NCBI RefSeq assembly: GCF_021601625.1
Contig: NZ_BQHR01000002.1
Span: 310,001-374,000, forward strand
Length of the DNA: 64,000 nucleotides
Reading direction: 5' to 3'
Origin: Pseudomonas paraglycinae
GTDB lineage: Bacteria; Pseudomonadota; Gammaproteobacteria; Pseudomonadales; Pseudomonadaceae
Shown here in pieces: positions 52,211 to 61,250 of the stretch. Under the pieces are notes generated by a model, which saw only the letters and a program-made list of their open reading frames with translations, was not told where the DNA came from and did no database searches. Within the stretch, counting starts at the first letter, position 1; each line of letters opens with the position of its first letter. Made by a program: the position numbers and the translations under genes.

Positions 52211-53706
52211 TGGCGATCGGATTCAGCAACATCCCTGCGGACATTCGTGTACCGCTGTTCTATGCCGAAATGGACAACTCGGCCGCCAATAGCGCGACCT
52301 CGTCCATGCGTCGCCTGATCGTGGCGCAGGTCAACGACGACATCGCTCCGGGCGAAGTCGGCAAACTGGTGCTGGTTTCCAGCGTGGCGCTGGCCAAGAG
52401 CATTGGCGGCCAGGGCTCGATGCTCGCGTCCATGTACGAAACCTTCCGCAAGGCTGACCCGATCGGCGAGATCTGGTGCCTGCCGCTGCACAACGCAACT
52501 GGCGCCATCGCCAAAGGCGTAGTGACCCTGACCGGCACCGCGACCCAGGCTGGCGTGCTCAACCTGTATGTCGGCGGCGTCCGCGTACAGGCCACCATCG
52601 CCAACGGCGCCACCGCTGCACAAGCGGCCACTTCGCTGGCGCAGAAAGTCAACGCCACCGCCGATCTGCCGGTGAGCGCGACCGTCGCCGAGGGTGTGGT
52701 AACGCTCAACGCCAAATGGACTGGCGACAGCGGTAACGACATCAGTCTGCAATTCAATCGCCTGGGCAAGAGCAACGGCGAAGAAACGCCGGCCGGCCTG
52801 GTCACCGCGATCACGCCGATGATCGGTGGCGTCGGCGTGCCGGATCAGGTGGCAGCGGTTGCTGCGCTGGGTGACGAGCCTTTCGAGTTCATCGCTCTGC
52901 CATGGTCCGACCTGGCCACCCTCAACACCTGGCAAGCGGTGATGGACGACAGCACCGGTCGCTGGTCGTGGGCCAAGCAACTGTTCGGTCATGTGTACAG
53001 CGCCAAGCGCGGCACCGTCGGCACTCTGGTGGCAGCCGGTCAGGCGCGCAACGACCAGCACGTGACCATTCAGGCACTGGAGCAGGGCGTTCCGCAACCG
53101 GTCTGGGTGCAAGCCGCCGCATTGACTGCGCGCACCGCCGTGTTCATTTCCGCCGACGCCAGCCGTCCGACCCAGAGCGGCAGCCTGCCGGGTGTCGATC
53201 CGGCCCCGGCCAGCGAGCGCTTCACCCTGACCGAGCGTCAGTCGCTGCTCAACTACGGCATCGCCACCGCGTACTACGAAGGCGGCTACGTGCGCATCCA
53301 GCGCTCGATCACCACCTACCAGAAGAACGCTTACGGCCAGGCTGACAACTCGTACCTGGACAGCGAAACCATGCACCAGTCGGCGTTCATCGTGCGTCGT
53401 CTGCAAAGCGTGATCACCAGCAAGTACGGTCGCCACAAACTGGCTGCCGACGGCACCCGCTTCGGCGCCGGCCAGCCGATCGTCACCCCGGCAACCATTC
53501 GCGGTGAGCTGATCGCCCAGTACGCCAAGCTCGAACTCGAAGGCCACGTGGAAAACGCCGAGCTGTTCGCCGAGCACCTGATCGTCGAGCGCGACGTGCA
53601 GGACCCGAGCCGCGTGAACGTGCTGTTCCCGCCGGATTACATCAACGGTCTGCGCGTGTTCGCACTGCTCAACCAGTTCCGTCTGCAGTACGACGACGTC
53701 GCCTGA
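52210..53706 (+). CDS. Contractile tail sheath protein (Mu gpL-like)
   Basis: 498-residue sheath, close to Mu gpL in length (495). It contains the sheath-family central domain (VAAVAALGDEPFEFIALPWSD, AKRGTVGTLVAAGQARND) and the C-terminal domain (RRLQSVITSKYGRHKLA, VNVLFPPDYINGLRVFALLNQFRLQYDD) that locks subunits together. Contraction drives the inner tube through the target envelope, killing by depolarisation. This gene proves an R-type particle is encoded in addition to the flexible one. Confidence 0.93.
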   Translation: MAIGFSNIPADIRVPLFYAEMDNSAANSATSSMRRLIVAQVNDDIAPGEVGKLVLVSSVALAKSIGGQGSMLASMYETFRKADPIGEIWCLPLHNATGAIAKGVVTLTGTATQAGVLNLYVGGVRVQATIANGATAAQAATSLAQKVNATADLPVSATVAEGVVTLNAKWTGDSGNDISLQFNRLGKSNGEETPAGLVTAITPMIGGVGVPDQVAAVAALGDEPFEFIALPWSDLATLNTWQAVMDDSTGRWSWAKQLFGHVYSAKRGTVGTLVAAGQARNDQHVTIQALEQGVPQPVWVQAAALTARTAVFISADASRPTQSGSLPGVDPAPASERFTLTERQSLLNYGIATAYYEGGYVRIQRSITTYQKNAYGQADNSYLDSETMHQSAFIVRRLQSVITSKYGRHKLAADGTRFGAGQPIVTPATIRGELIAQYAKLELEGHVENAELFAEHLIVERDVQDPSRVNVLFPPDYINGLRVFALLNQFRLQYDDVA

Positions 53707-53731
53707 TCGGCGCGTTTGACACTGTGATTTC

Positions 53732-53758
53732 AGCCCACCTTGCGTGGGCTTTTTATTT
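53732..53758 (+). terminator. Hairpin between sheath and tube genes
   Basis: AGCCCAC-CTTGC-GTGGGCT followed by TTTTATTT, 16 bases before the tube start and just before AAGGGAG. Confidence 0.65.
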
Positions 53759-53773
53759 GAAGGGAGTAACACC

Positions 53774-54121
53774 ATGGGTCAACTGATTGCAGGCACCTGC
53801 TACGTCAAGGTCGACGGTGCACAACTGACTATCAATGGCGGCTGCGAAGCCCCGCTGATGGCCGTCAAACGCGAAACCGTCGTGCCGGGTTTCTACAAGG
53901 AAACCGACGTCGCGCCGTCGTTCAAGGTGACCGCGCTGCACACCGCCGACTTCCCGCTGAAGAAGCTGATCGAAGGCACCGATATCACCGTCACCTGCGA
54001 ATTCAGCAACGGCAAAGTCTACGTACTGGCCGGTGCCTACCTGGTCGAAGAGCCCGTCTCCAAAGGCGATGACGCCACCATCGAACTGAAATTCGAAGGC
54101 ATCAAGGGGACCTGGCAATGA
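53774..54121 (+). CDS. Contractile tail tube protein (Mu gpM-like)
   Basis: 115-residue inner tube protein (MGQLIAGTCYVKVDGAQLTINGG...), matching the Mu-type tube family in size and pattern. Hexameric rings stack inside the sheath. ATG is preceded by AAGGGAGTAAC; an in-frame upstream start lies in the hairpin and is rejected. The stop overlaps the ATG of the chaperone gene. Confidence 0.9.
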   Translation: MGQLIAGTCYVKVDGAQLTINGGCEAPLMAVKRETVVPGFYKETDVAPSFKVTALHTADFPLKKLIEGTDITVTCEFSNGKVYVLAGAYLVEEPVSKGDDATIELKFEGIKGTWQ

Positions 54122-54414
54122 GCGGCGCCGTGAAGCTTCAAGTTGCGATCGAAGCTCACGGCGAGCCTTTGACCGAACTCGTCCTGCGCCGTCCGACGGT
54201 GCAAGAGGTGCGAGCGATCAAGGCGCTGCCGTACAAGATCGACAAGAGCGAAGAGGTCAGCCTCGACATGGACGTGGCGGCCAAATACATCGCCGTGTGC
54301 GCCGGCATTCCGCCGTCGTCGGTCAACCAGCTGGACCTGGCTGACCTCAACGCGCTGAGCTGGGCCGTTGCAGGTTTTTTCATGAGTGCGGCGTCGGAAC
54401 CATCACCGACCTGA
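54118..54414 (+). CDS. Tail assembly chaperone (Mu gp41-like)
   Basis: 98-residue protein (LVLRRPTVQEVRAIKALPYKI...), of the Mu gp41 / phage tail assembly family. A slippery heptamer T-TTT-TTC (54375-54381) lies in the zero frame within AGF-F, 33 bases before the stop. Slippage by -1 would switch into the adjoining frame. The zero-frame tail MSAASEPSPT looks dispensable. Confidence 0.85.
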   Translation: MSGAVKLQVAIEAHGEPLTELVLRRPTVQEVRAIKALPYKIDKSEEVSLDMDVAAKYIAVCAGIPPSSVNQLDLADLNALSWAVAGFFMSAASEPSPT

Positions 54415-54545
54415 TTTCGGTCGCCTATGACCTGGCCTGGTTCTGGAAGGTTGACCCCGAACAGATGATGGCCAGGCCACTGGATGTGCTTCGCGAATCG
54501 CTGGAGCACGCGCAACGGATCAATGCGATGCAGCAGGTGCAGTGA
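54381..54545 (+). CDS. Frameshift extension of the Mu-type chaperone
   Basis: The -1 frame from 54381 reads HECGVGTITDLISVAYDLAWFW... for 54 residues to the TGA at 54543-54545, giving a 142-residue fusion with the upstream product. The DLAWFWKVDPEQM segment has the look of the gpE'/gp42-type extension found before contractile-tail tape measures. The frame has no ATG of its own before its middle. The stop overlaps the tape measure ATG. Confidence 0.75.
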   Translation, partial: HECGVGTITDLISVAYDLAWFWKVDPEQMMARPLDVLRESLEHAQRINAMQQVQ

Positions 54546-56416
54546 TGGCTAATACACAATTGAGCCTGATCCCGCAGAACTTCCCCGTCACGGTCAACAT
54601 GCTCGTGGTGCTCAAGGGCGCCGAGAAAATGGAGGCCGAGATGAAGGGGCTGCGCGGCAAGGTCGCAGCATTCAAGAAAAGCATGGAAGACAGCGGCCTG
54701 GAGCCGCTGGATGTCGCCGGATTCATTTCCGAAGGTGGCCTGCTCAAGCCGTTTCAAGACGGCATCAAGAAGGCCATCGAAGCGCAGGATGCGCTGGCGA
54801 AGAAAGTCCGGGCGAACAAGGGGCTGAAAGTGCCCAAGGTTGTGCACGGAGAAACCTCGGCCAACCTTGAGAAGTTCAACAAGGCACTGGACAAGGTATC
54901 GCTGAAGATCGGTCAGGCGCTGTTGCCGGCAGTCAACAGCATCGTCACCGCTATCACGCCGGTGATCACCTCGATTGGTCAGTTCCTCGCGAACAATCCG
55001 TACCTCGTCGAGGGACTGGCTGCCGCGGCGGTGGCGTTCACGGTGGTGACGGTCGGTGCAATGGGGCTCGTCGCAGTGCTGGGCATCCTGGCTTCACCGA
55101 TCGGCCTTGTTGCTGCGGCCATCGCCGGGGCTGTGGCGCTGATTGTGATTGGTGCGCGCCTGATCACCAACAACTGGTCTTCGATTTCCGGGGTCTTCAG
55201 CAAGATGTGGGCGTTCACCCGTGAGGCCTTCGATAGCGGAGTCACATCCGTGAAGGAGGGACTGGCTTCGATGGGCGCCTCTGTCGGCAAAACGTGGGAT
55301 GAGACAGTTGAGCTGTTCTCTGCGGGCGTCGACAGCGTCACGAAGTTCTTCGACGAGACCGTGGCGAGTGCGACGGCGGGTATCGAGGCACTCAGTACGA
55401 AGTTCTCTTTCTCGCCGCGTGAGGTGATGGATAAGGCCTTGGCAACCGCCGGTACAGTCATCAGTGACTTCTTTGACAGTACGATCGCCAGGACGAAGGC
55501 GGGTATCGAAGCACTCAGTGCGAAGTTCTCTTTCTCGCCTCGCGAGGTGATGGACAAGGCGCTGAAGACCGCCAGTACGGTCGTCAATGATTTCTGGGAC
55601 AGTGCGGTCGCCAATGCAACGACCGGCATCGAAAAACTCAAGGCCTCGTTCTCGTTTTCGCCCCGTGAAGTGCTGAGCCAGGCGCTGGCCACTGCCAGTG
55701 GTGTGGTCGGTGATTTTTACAACGGCGTGGTAGCCAGCGCAGGGGCGGGTGTGGAGTCGCTCAAGGCGCGGTTCAGTTGGTCGCCGATCCAGACCATCAA
55801 CGAAGCCTGGCAGCCGGTCACTGATGTGTTCTCGGCGCTGCGGGATGTCGTTGGGGCTTCCATGGCCTCGTTGCAGGACAGCTTGCGCCGAGTGTTCGAC
55901 GTCTTGCCTGTGGAGTCCGCAACGGCGGCCTGGGGTGGCGTGACAGGCTACTTTTCCGGTTTGTGGGCATCGTTGACCACGGATGCGCAATCGGTGAAGG
56001 GTGTGTTCGGTGACCTTTTCGGCCAGTCTCCGCTGGACTCGATCAAACAGAAGTGGGAGCCCGTCATCGTCTGGTTCAGTGATATGTGGACGAGGCTGCA
56101 GAGCATCTTCGGACAGGTCAAGGAACTGCTGGGTGGCCATTTCTCCGGATTCTTCGAAACCGTAACCGGCAGCGCTGCGACACCTGCGGGGGCGGCCGGG
56201 TTGAACAGTCCGTTGCCACAGTCCTCCAGCGCCCTGATCCAGCAAAGTGCCGCCAACAGCCGCACGCAACTCGAAGGCGGCCTGACGGTGCGCTTCGAAA
56301 ATGCGCCGGCCGGGCTGCGTACCGATCAACCGCAAACCAATCAGCCGGGCCTGGCGCTGTCTTCGCGCATCGGCTATCGCTCGCTGTCCATGGGAGGTTC
56401 CAATGAACTGGCGTGA
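54545..56416 (+). CDS. Contractile tail tape measure protein (Mu gp42-like)
   Basis: 623-residue tape measure. The N-terminus is helical and charged (about 1-130), hydrophobic helices lie at about 150-205 (AAAAVAFTVVTVGAMGLVAVLGI), then four tandem 41-residue repeats span about 279-442, each containing GIExL...KF/SFSPREV. The DNA period is exactly 123 bases (55379, 55502, 55625, 55748). A W-rich C-terminal region follows. It sets the length of the contractile tail. ATG 54545 couples to the chaperone stop. Confidence 0.88.
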   Translation: MANTQLSLIPQNFPVTVNMLVVLKGAEKMEAEMKGLRGKVAAFKKSMEDSGLEPLDVAGFISEGGLLKPFQDGIKKAIEAQDALAKKVRANKGLKVPKVVHGETSANLEKFNKALDKVSLKIGQALLPAVNSIVTAITPVITSIGQFLANNPYLVEGLAAAAVAFTVVTVGAMGLVAVLGILASPIGLVAAAIAGAVALIVIGARLITNNWSSISGVFSKMWAFTREAFDSGVTSVKEGLASMGASVGKTWDETVELFSAGVDSVTKFFDETVASATAGIEALSTKFSFSPREVMDKALATAGTVISDFFDSTIARTKAGIEALSAKFSFSPREVMDKALKTASTVVNDFWDSAVANATTGIEKLKASFSFSPREVLSQALATASGVVGDFYNGVVASAGAGVESLKARFSWSPIQTINEAWQPVTDVFSALRDVVGASMASLQDSLRRVFDVLPVESATAAWGGVTGYFSGLWASLTTDAQSVKGVFGDLFGQSPLDSIKQKWEPVIVWFSDMWTRLQSIFGQVKELLGGHFSGFFETVTGSAATPAGAAGLNSPLPQSSSALIQQSAANSRTQLEGGLTVRFENAPAGLRTDQPQTNQPGLALSSRIGYRSLSMGGSNELA

Positions 56417-57638
56417 CCGTTTGGTGCCGGCGTCCTTTCGGGGGGTCGGTTTTTGGGTCGATCAGGCGAAAACCCCGGTCGGCCGCAACGGGCAATTACA
56501 CGAATATCCGCAACGCGACCTGCCGTTTTTCGAGGATCTCGGCCAGCAGGCCAAGACCCACGACCTGACGGCGTTCATCGTCGGCCCCGATTGCCTCGAG
56601 CAGCGCGACAAGCTGCTCAAGGCGCTGGAGCAAGGCAGCGGCGAACTGGTGCATCCGTGGCTGGGGCGCCTGCAGGTCAAGGTCGGCGAATGCGACATGA
56701 CCCACACCCGCCAGGATGGCGGGCTGGTGACTTTCGCACTGAAGTTCTACCCCGACCGTCCTTTGCCGTTTCCGACCGCCACCGTCAGCACGCAGAAGGT
56801 GCTTCTGGCCAAGGCTGATACCTTGCTGGGTTCTGCGGTGGCACGTTTCGAACAGGCCATGACCCTGATCAAGGCTGCGCGGATCGGCATCGCCAATCTG
56901 CGCAATAGCCTCACCGGGGTCTATGACGTGATCAAGGAACAGCTCAAGCCACTGATCGAGCAGTACAAAGAGATCACCGAGCTGGTCAAGGCCGTCAAGG
57001 AACTGCCCAAGGAAGTGGCGGCGGAGTTCAAGGGGCTGCTGGGTGATATCAAGGAGCTGAAGGCGTTTGCGAAGGAGGGCTATCGTGGCGTGATTGCCGA
57101 CGTGTCCCAACAGATCGAAGCCATCCGCAAGGCCGATGCGCCGAAACTCACCACCGGCAAGGACACCACGGCAGCGGCGCAGGCCATGGCCGATCTGGTG
57201 CAGGACACGCTGATCGTGAAAGTGGCGCAGTGGGTCGCCTCGATGCCGGTGGCTTCGACACCGGTGAAACTGACGTCGACGCCCACGGTGGCGCAACAGG
57301 CGATTCAACCGGTTACCCGCCAGGAAGTGCCGGTCACCGACGATCTGCAACTGCTGCAAAAAGAGCTGGTCGAGGCGCTCCAGCTGGCGCAGAACAAGGC
57401 CGATCCCGCGCACTATCAAGCCATCAGCGATGTGAAGGAAGCGCTGATCGCGCACCTCAAGGCTGTGGCGTCGTCCGGTGTGCGACTGGTCAGCAAGTCG
57501 TTTCAGGAAAGCCTGCCGGCGCTGGTCGTGGCCTACAAGCAATTTGCCGATGCGACCCGGGTCACGGAAGTGACCCAGCGCAACGGCATCGCTCATCCGG
57601 TGTTCTCACCCAACGATGTGAAAGTCTCCAGGGAGTGA
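56403..57638 (+). CDS. Tail/DNA circularisation protein N-like (Mu gp43)
   Basis: 411-residue protein; the N-terminal family domain (MNWRDRLVPASFRGVGFWVDQ...GRNGQLHEYPQRDLPF) is that of Mu gpN-type proteins, named for DNA circularisation but a tail component. The rest is largely helical. It overlaps the tape measure by 14 bases, and the next gene follows after three bases. It belongs to the baseplate hub set N-P-V. Confidence 0.87.
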   Translation: MNWRDRLVPASFRGVGFWVDQAKTPVGRNGQLHEYPQRDLPFFEDLGQQAKTHDLTAFIVGPDCLEQRDKLLKALEQGSGELVHPWLGRLQVKVGECDMTHTRQDGGLVTFALKFYPDRPLPFPTATVSTQKVLLAKADTLLGSAVARFEQAMTLIKAARIGIANLRNSLTGVYDVIKEQLKPLIEQYKEITELVKAVKELPKEVAAEFKGLLGDIKELKAFAKEGYRGVIADVSQQIEAIRKADAPKLTTGKDTTAAAQAMADLVQDTLIVKVAQWVASMPVASTPVKLTSTPTVAQQAIQPVTRQEVPVTDDLQLLQKELVEALQLAQNKADPAHYQAISDVKEALIAHLKAVASSGVRLVSKSFQESLPALVVAYKQFADATRVTEVTQRNGIAHPVFSPNDVKVSRE

Positions 57639-57641
57639 GCC

Positions 57642-58685
57642 ATGGACGAGATGGACAACCACGTCACACTGACGGTCGGCGACATGGAATATGGCGGCTG
57701 GAAAAGCGTGGAAATCAGCGCCGATCTGGAGCGCCAGTTCCGCACCTTCAAACTCGATATCACCTGGCAATGGCCGGGACAGACCGTCGATCAGCGGATC
57801 AAGGCCGGCGACCCGTGCGAGGTGCGGATCGGCAAGGATCTGGTCCTCACCGGATACGTCTTCAAAGCCCCGATCAGCTATGACGGGCGGCAGATCAGCC
57901 TGAGTGTCGAGGGCAGTTCCAAGACCCAGGATCTGGTGGATTGTGCGGCGCGAAACATCCCCGGCCAATGGCAGGATCAATCGCTGTTGAACATCGTCCA
58001 GGCCCTGGCCGGGGAATACACGCAGTTTGTGGTCAACGAGATTCCCGAGACTGCACGCCTGAGCAAGCACACGATCGTCCCGGGTGAAACGGTGTTTCAG
58101 TCGATCGATCGTCTGCTCTCGCTGTACCGGGTGTTTTCCACCGATGACGCCGAAGGTCGACTGGTGCTGGCCAGACCGGGCAGCGGCGGCCGCGCCAGCG
58201 ATGCGCTGGAGCTGGGCAAGAACATCCTGTCGGCCAACGCGCCGATGGATTACAGCCAGGTGTTCTCCGAATACCGGGTGATCGGCCAGCAAAAGGGCAA
58301 CGACAAGAAGAGTGGGGCGGCGGTCAGCGAGGTTGAATCCAGTGCGACCGATCTGACATTCAAGCGTCGACGCACCACCATCATCAACGAAGGCTCGCAA
58401 CTCACGTTCGAACTGGCCCAGCAACGGGCCCAGTGGGAAAGCGCCACGCGCATGGGCCGGGCGCTGACCACCACCTATCAGGTGCAGGGCTGGCGCCAGT
58501 CCAACGGCGATCTGTGGCGCCACAACACGCTGGTGAAGGTCAAGGATCCGGTACTCGGGTTCGATGAAGACATGCTGATTTCCAAGGTCACGTACTCGTT
58601 GTCGGCGCAAGGCTCGGTGACCACCCTGCAAGTGGCGCCGCCGCATACCTTCGACGCCAATCCGATCCCACCGAAAAAAGCCTGA
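57642..58685 (+). CDS. Baseplate hub protein P-like (Mu gp44)
   Basis: 347-residue hub protein (DUF/GPD-like fold): VTLTVGDMEYGGWKSVEISADLERQFRTFKLDITW, SVEGSSKTQDLVDCAARN and GETVFQSIDRLLSLYRVFS. Its trimer joins the tube to the spike. Two near in-frame ATGs exist (57642 and 57651); the first is kept because it follows GGAGTGAGCC. Confidence 0.88.
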   Translation: MDEMDNHVTLTVGDMEYGGWKSVEISADLERQFRTFKLDITWQWPGQTVDQRIKAGDPCEVRIGKDLVLTGYVFKAPISYDGRQISLSVEGSSKTQDLVDCAARNIPGQWQDQSLLNIVQALAGEYTQFVVNEIPETARLSKHTIVPGETVFQSIDRLLSLYRVFSTDDAEGRLVLARPGSGGRASDALELGKNILSANAPMDYSQVFSEYRVIGQQKGNDKKSGAAVSEVESSATDLTFKRRRTTIINEGSQLTFELAQQRAQWESATRMGRALTTTYQVQGWRQSNGDLWRHNTLVKVKDPVLGFDEDMLISKVTYSLSAQGSVTTLQVAPPHTFDANPIPPKKA

Positions 58686-58712
58686 GCCGGCACCTCCCTC
58701 CAAGGAAACCCT

Positions 58713-59222
58713 ATGAGCCTACTGACACGCCTGCTGGCGCGCGGCACTGTCGTGCTCGCCAGTTCGGCCTCCAAGCTGCAATCGCTGCAAATGCGCCTCA
58801 CCGCCGGTGAAGTGAACGACGACGTGGAGCACTTCGAACCCTACGGTTTCACCAGCCATCCATTGGCCGGTGCCGAAGGCGTCGTCACGTTTCTCGGCGG
58901 TGACCGCTCTCATGCCATCGCCCTGGTGGTCGCTGACCGCCGTTACCGCCTGCAATCGCTGGCGGCCGGCGAGGTGGCGATCTACACCGACGAGGGCGAC
59001 AAAATCCACCTCAAGCGCGGGCGGATCATCGACATCGAAACCGCCACGCTCAATATCCGTGCAAGCACGGCCGTGAACTTCGACACACCGGTGATCAACC
59101 AGACCGGCAAGATCTTGTCCACCGGCGATCAGGTGGCCGGCGGCATCAGCCAGATCAAGCACGTGCACGTCGGCGTGCAGGCCGGTAGCGGCCAGACCGG
59201 TGCGCCGGCGGGAGGCCAGTGA
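58713..59222 (+). CDS. Baseplate assembly protein V / spike (Mu gp45-like)
   Basis: 169-residue spike-type protein: N-terminal SLLTRLLARGTVVLASS, QMRLTAGEVNDDVEHFEPYGFTSHP (OB-fold part), then a triple-stranded beta-prism pattern (GDKIHLKRGRIIDIETATLNIRASTAVNFDTPVI) and a glycine-rich end. In Mu gp45 the tip pierces the outer membrane. The stop overlaps the next ATG (TGATG). Confidence 0.88.
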   Translation: MSLLTRLLARGTVVLASSASKLQSLQMRLTAGEVNDDVEHFEPYGFTSHPLAGAEGVVTFLGGDRSHAIALVVADRRYRLQSLAAGEVAIYTDEGDKIHLKRGRIIDIETATLNIRASTAVNFDTPVINQTGKILSTGDQVAGGISQIKHVHVGVQAGSGQTGAPAGGQ

Positions 59223-59620
59223 TGTTTATCAGTCAAAACCTGCACGCCGCGCTGACTCGCGCGGTGTTGATCAGCCTTTTTACCTGGCGCCGCGCTGCCG
59301 ACGACGATGCCCTCGACGACGAGGAACGTTACGGCTGGTGGGGCGACACTTTTCCCACCGTGGCCAATGACCGCATCGGTTCGCGGCTGTGGCTGCTGCG
59401 TCGGGTCAAGCTGACCCGCCAGACACAGATGGACGCCGAGTTCTACGCCCGTGAAGCCTTGCAATGGCTGATCGACGACGGCCATTGCAGCGCCATCGAC
59501 ATCATCAGCGAACGCCTCGACGCCCAGCGCCTGAACCTGCGCACGGTCCTGACCCTGGCCGACGGCGAGCGCCTGGACATCAACCCCGAAAACAGTTGGC
59601 AGGTGATCTATGCCGTTTGA
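59222..59620 (+). CDS. Baseplate wedge protein, Mu gp46-like
   Basis: 132-residue GP46-family protein (FTWRRAADDDAL...RYGWWGDTFP, GSRLWLLRRVKLT). It belongs to the baseplate wedge between spike and gp47. It overlaps the gp47 start by 11 bases. Confidence 0.87.
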   Translation: MFISQNLHAALTRAVLISLFTWRRAADDDALDDEERYGWWGDTFPTVANDRIGSRLWLLRRVKLTRQTQMDAEFYAREALQWLIDDGHCSAIDIISERLDAQRLNLRTVLTLADGERLDINPENSWQVIYAV

Positions 59621-60653
59621 AACCCCTTCGCTGCCGGTGCTGATCAAGCGCACCCAAAGCGACCTGGCCGGCGATTCGCTGCGCCAGTCCGATGCGCAAG
59701 TCCTGGCCCGCACCCTCGGTGGTGCGGTCTATGGACTGTATGGCTATCTCGATTGGATCGCCGAGCAGATCCTGCCCGATACGGCCGATGAGTCGACCCT
59801 GGAACGGATCGCCGCCCTGCGTCTGAACCAGCCGCGCAAATCCGCGCAGGTTGCCACCGGCAGCGTCAGCTTCAGTGCCAGCGCCGGGGCGGTGCTGGAT
59901 GTCGACACGTTGCTGCAATCGAATGACGGCCGGACTTACCGGGTCACTGCCGCACGCACCACCAGCAACGGCGTCAACAGCACGACCATTGCAGCCCTGG
60001 ATCCCGGTAGCCAGGGCAATGCCGATGCCGGGCTGACACTGGTGCCGGTGCAACCGATTCTGGGCATTGCCGGTAACAGCTTTATCGTCCTGGCACCCGG
60101 GCTGACGGGCGGCATCGCCCGGGAAAGTCTGGAGTCCCTGCGTTCGCGGGTGATCCGCTCCTACCGGCTCATTCCTCACGGCGGTTCGGCCCAGGACTAC
60201 GAGACATGGGCGCTGGAGTGCCCCGGGATCACTCGGGCATGGTGTCGCGGCAACTTCCTGGGGCCGGGCACGGTCGGCGTATTCGTCATGCGGGACGACG
60301 ATGCGCAGCCCATCCCCAATGACGAGCAGCTCGCTGAAGTACAGGCCTATATCGAACGGTTGCGGCCGGTGACGGCGGATGTGAGCGTGATGGCGCCAGT
60401 GAAAGTGTTAGTGCCTTACAAGCTGCGCATCACGCCTGACACCAGTGCCGTGCGTGCCGCTATCGAAAGTCAGCTGCGCGATTTGCATAACCGTGAGGCG
60501 GGTCTGGGCGAGACGCTGTTGCTCAGTCACATCAATGAAGCCATCAGCAGTGCAACGGGTGAGACGGATCACTCCCTCTCATTACCCTCCGCCAATGTCA
60601 CGGCCGCCAGTAACCAACTCCTGGCTTTTGGGGGGTGCGAATGGCTGTCTTGA
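59610..60653 (+). CDS. Baseplate J family protein, Mu gp47-like
   Basis: 347-residue baseplate wedge protein with FETPSLPVLIKRTQSDL, LERIAALRLNQPRKSA, GGIARESLESLRSRVIRSYRLIPHGGSAQDYE and CPGITRAW, all typical of baseplate J/gp47 proteins. It overlaps gp48 by 13 bases. Confidence 0.9.
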   Translation: MPFETPSLPVLIKRTQSDLAGDSLRQSDAQVLARTLGGAVYGLYGYLDWIAEQILPDTADESTLERIAALRLNQPRKSAQVATGSVSFSASAGAVLDVDTLLQSNDGRTYRVTAARTTSNGVNSTTIAALDPGSQGNADAGLTLVPVQPILGIAGNSFIVLAPGLTGGIARESLESLRSRVIRSYRLIPHGGSAQDYETWALECPGITRAWCRGNFLGPGTVGVFVMRDDDAQPIPNDEQLAEVQAYIERLRPVTADVSVMAPVKVLVPYKLRITPDTSAVRAAIESQLRDLHNREAGLGETLLLSHINEAISSATGETDHSLSLPSANVTAASNQLLAFGGCEWLS

Positions 60654-61240
60654 GAAGTGCCACGCAATACCGCGATCAGTTGCGCAACCTGTTGCCCAGT
60701 GGCCCGGCCTGGGAGCCGGGACGAGTTCCGGAGCTCGACCAAGTGCTTGGAGGCATCGCCCAGGAACTGGCGCGGCTTGACGCCCGTGCGATCGACGTCC
60801 TCAACGAGATGGATCCGGTCACTGTCAGCGAGTTGGTGCCGGATTGGGAGGCAGTGATGAACCTGCCGGATCCGTGCCTGGGCGCCACACCGCTCTTTGA
60901 CGATCGGCGACTGGCCGTGCGCCGGCGCTTGCTGGCGGTAGGCAGCCAGACGGCAGCCTATTTCGTCGAGGTCGCACGAAGCCAGGGGTATCCACAGGCA
61001 ACGGTCTCCGAACTCCGGGTTCCGCGCATGGGGCGCTCGCGATTTGGCAATGCGCATTTCGGCACCTGGAGAGCGCAATTCATGTGGATCCTCAATACCG
61101 GCGGACGCCTGTCCAGCGGGCGCCGTTTTGGTGCCAGTTACTGGGGGGAGCGTTTCGGCATGAATCCAGGCTCGGCTCTGGAATGCCTCATTCACCGCAG
61201 CACACCGGCTCATACCCAGGTGTACATCAACTATGACTAA
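60641..61240 (+). CDS. Baseplate/tail protein, Mu gp48-like (DUF2313)
   Basis: 199-residue YmfQ/DUF2313-type protein (ATQYRDQLRNLLPSGPAWEPGR, DWEAVMNLPDPCLGATP, RLLAVGSQTAAYFVEVARSQGYP). It links the baseplate wedge to the fibre. The fibre gene follows after ten bases. Confidence 0.88.
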   Translation: MAVLRSATQYRDQLRNLLPSGPAWEPGRVPELDQVLGGIAQELARLDARAIDVLNEMDPVTVSELVPDWEAVMNLPDPCLGATPLFDDRRLAVRRRLLAVGSQTAAYFVEVARSQGYPQATVSELRVPRMGRSRFGNAHFGTWRAQFMWILNTGGRLSSGRRFGASYWGERFGMNPGSALECLIHRSTPAHTQVYINYD

Positions 61241-61250
61241 GGAATGAATA

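Noticed and set aside
51922-53775. 617-codon antisense open frame opposite the sheath gene
   Set aside because: Shadow of the sheath gene; the plus-strand protein is clearly real.
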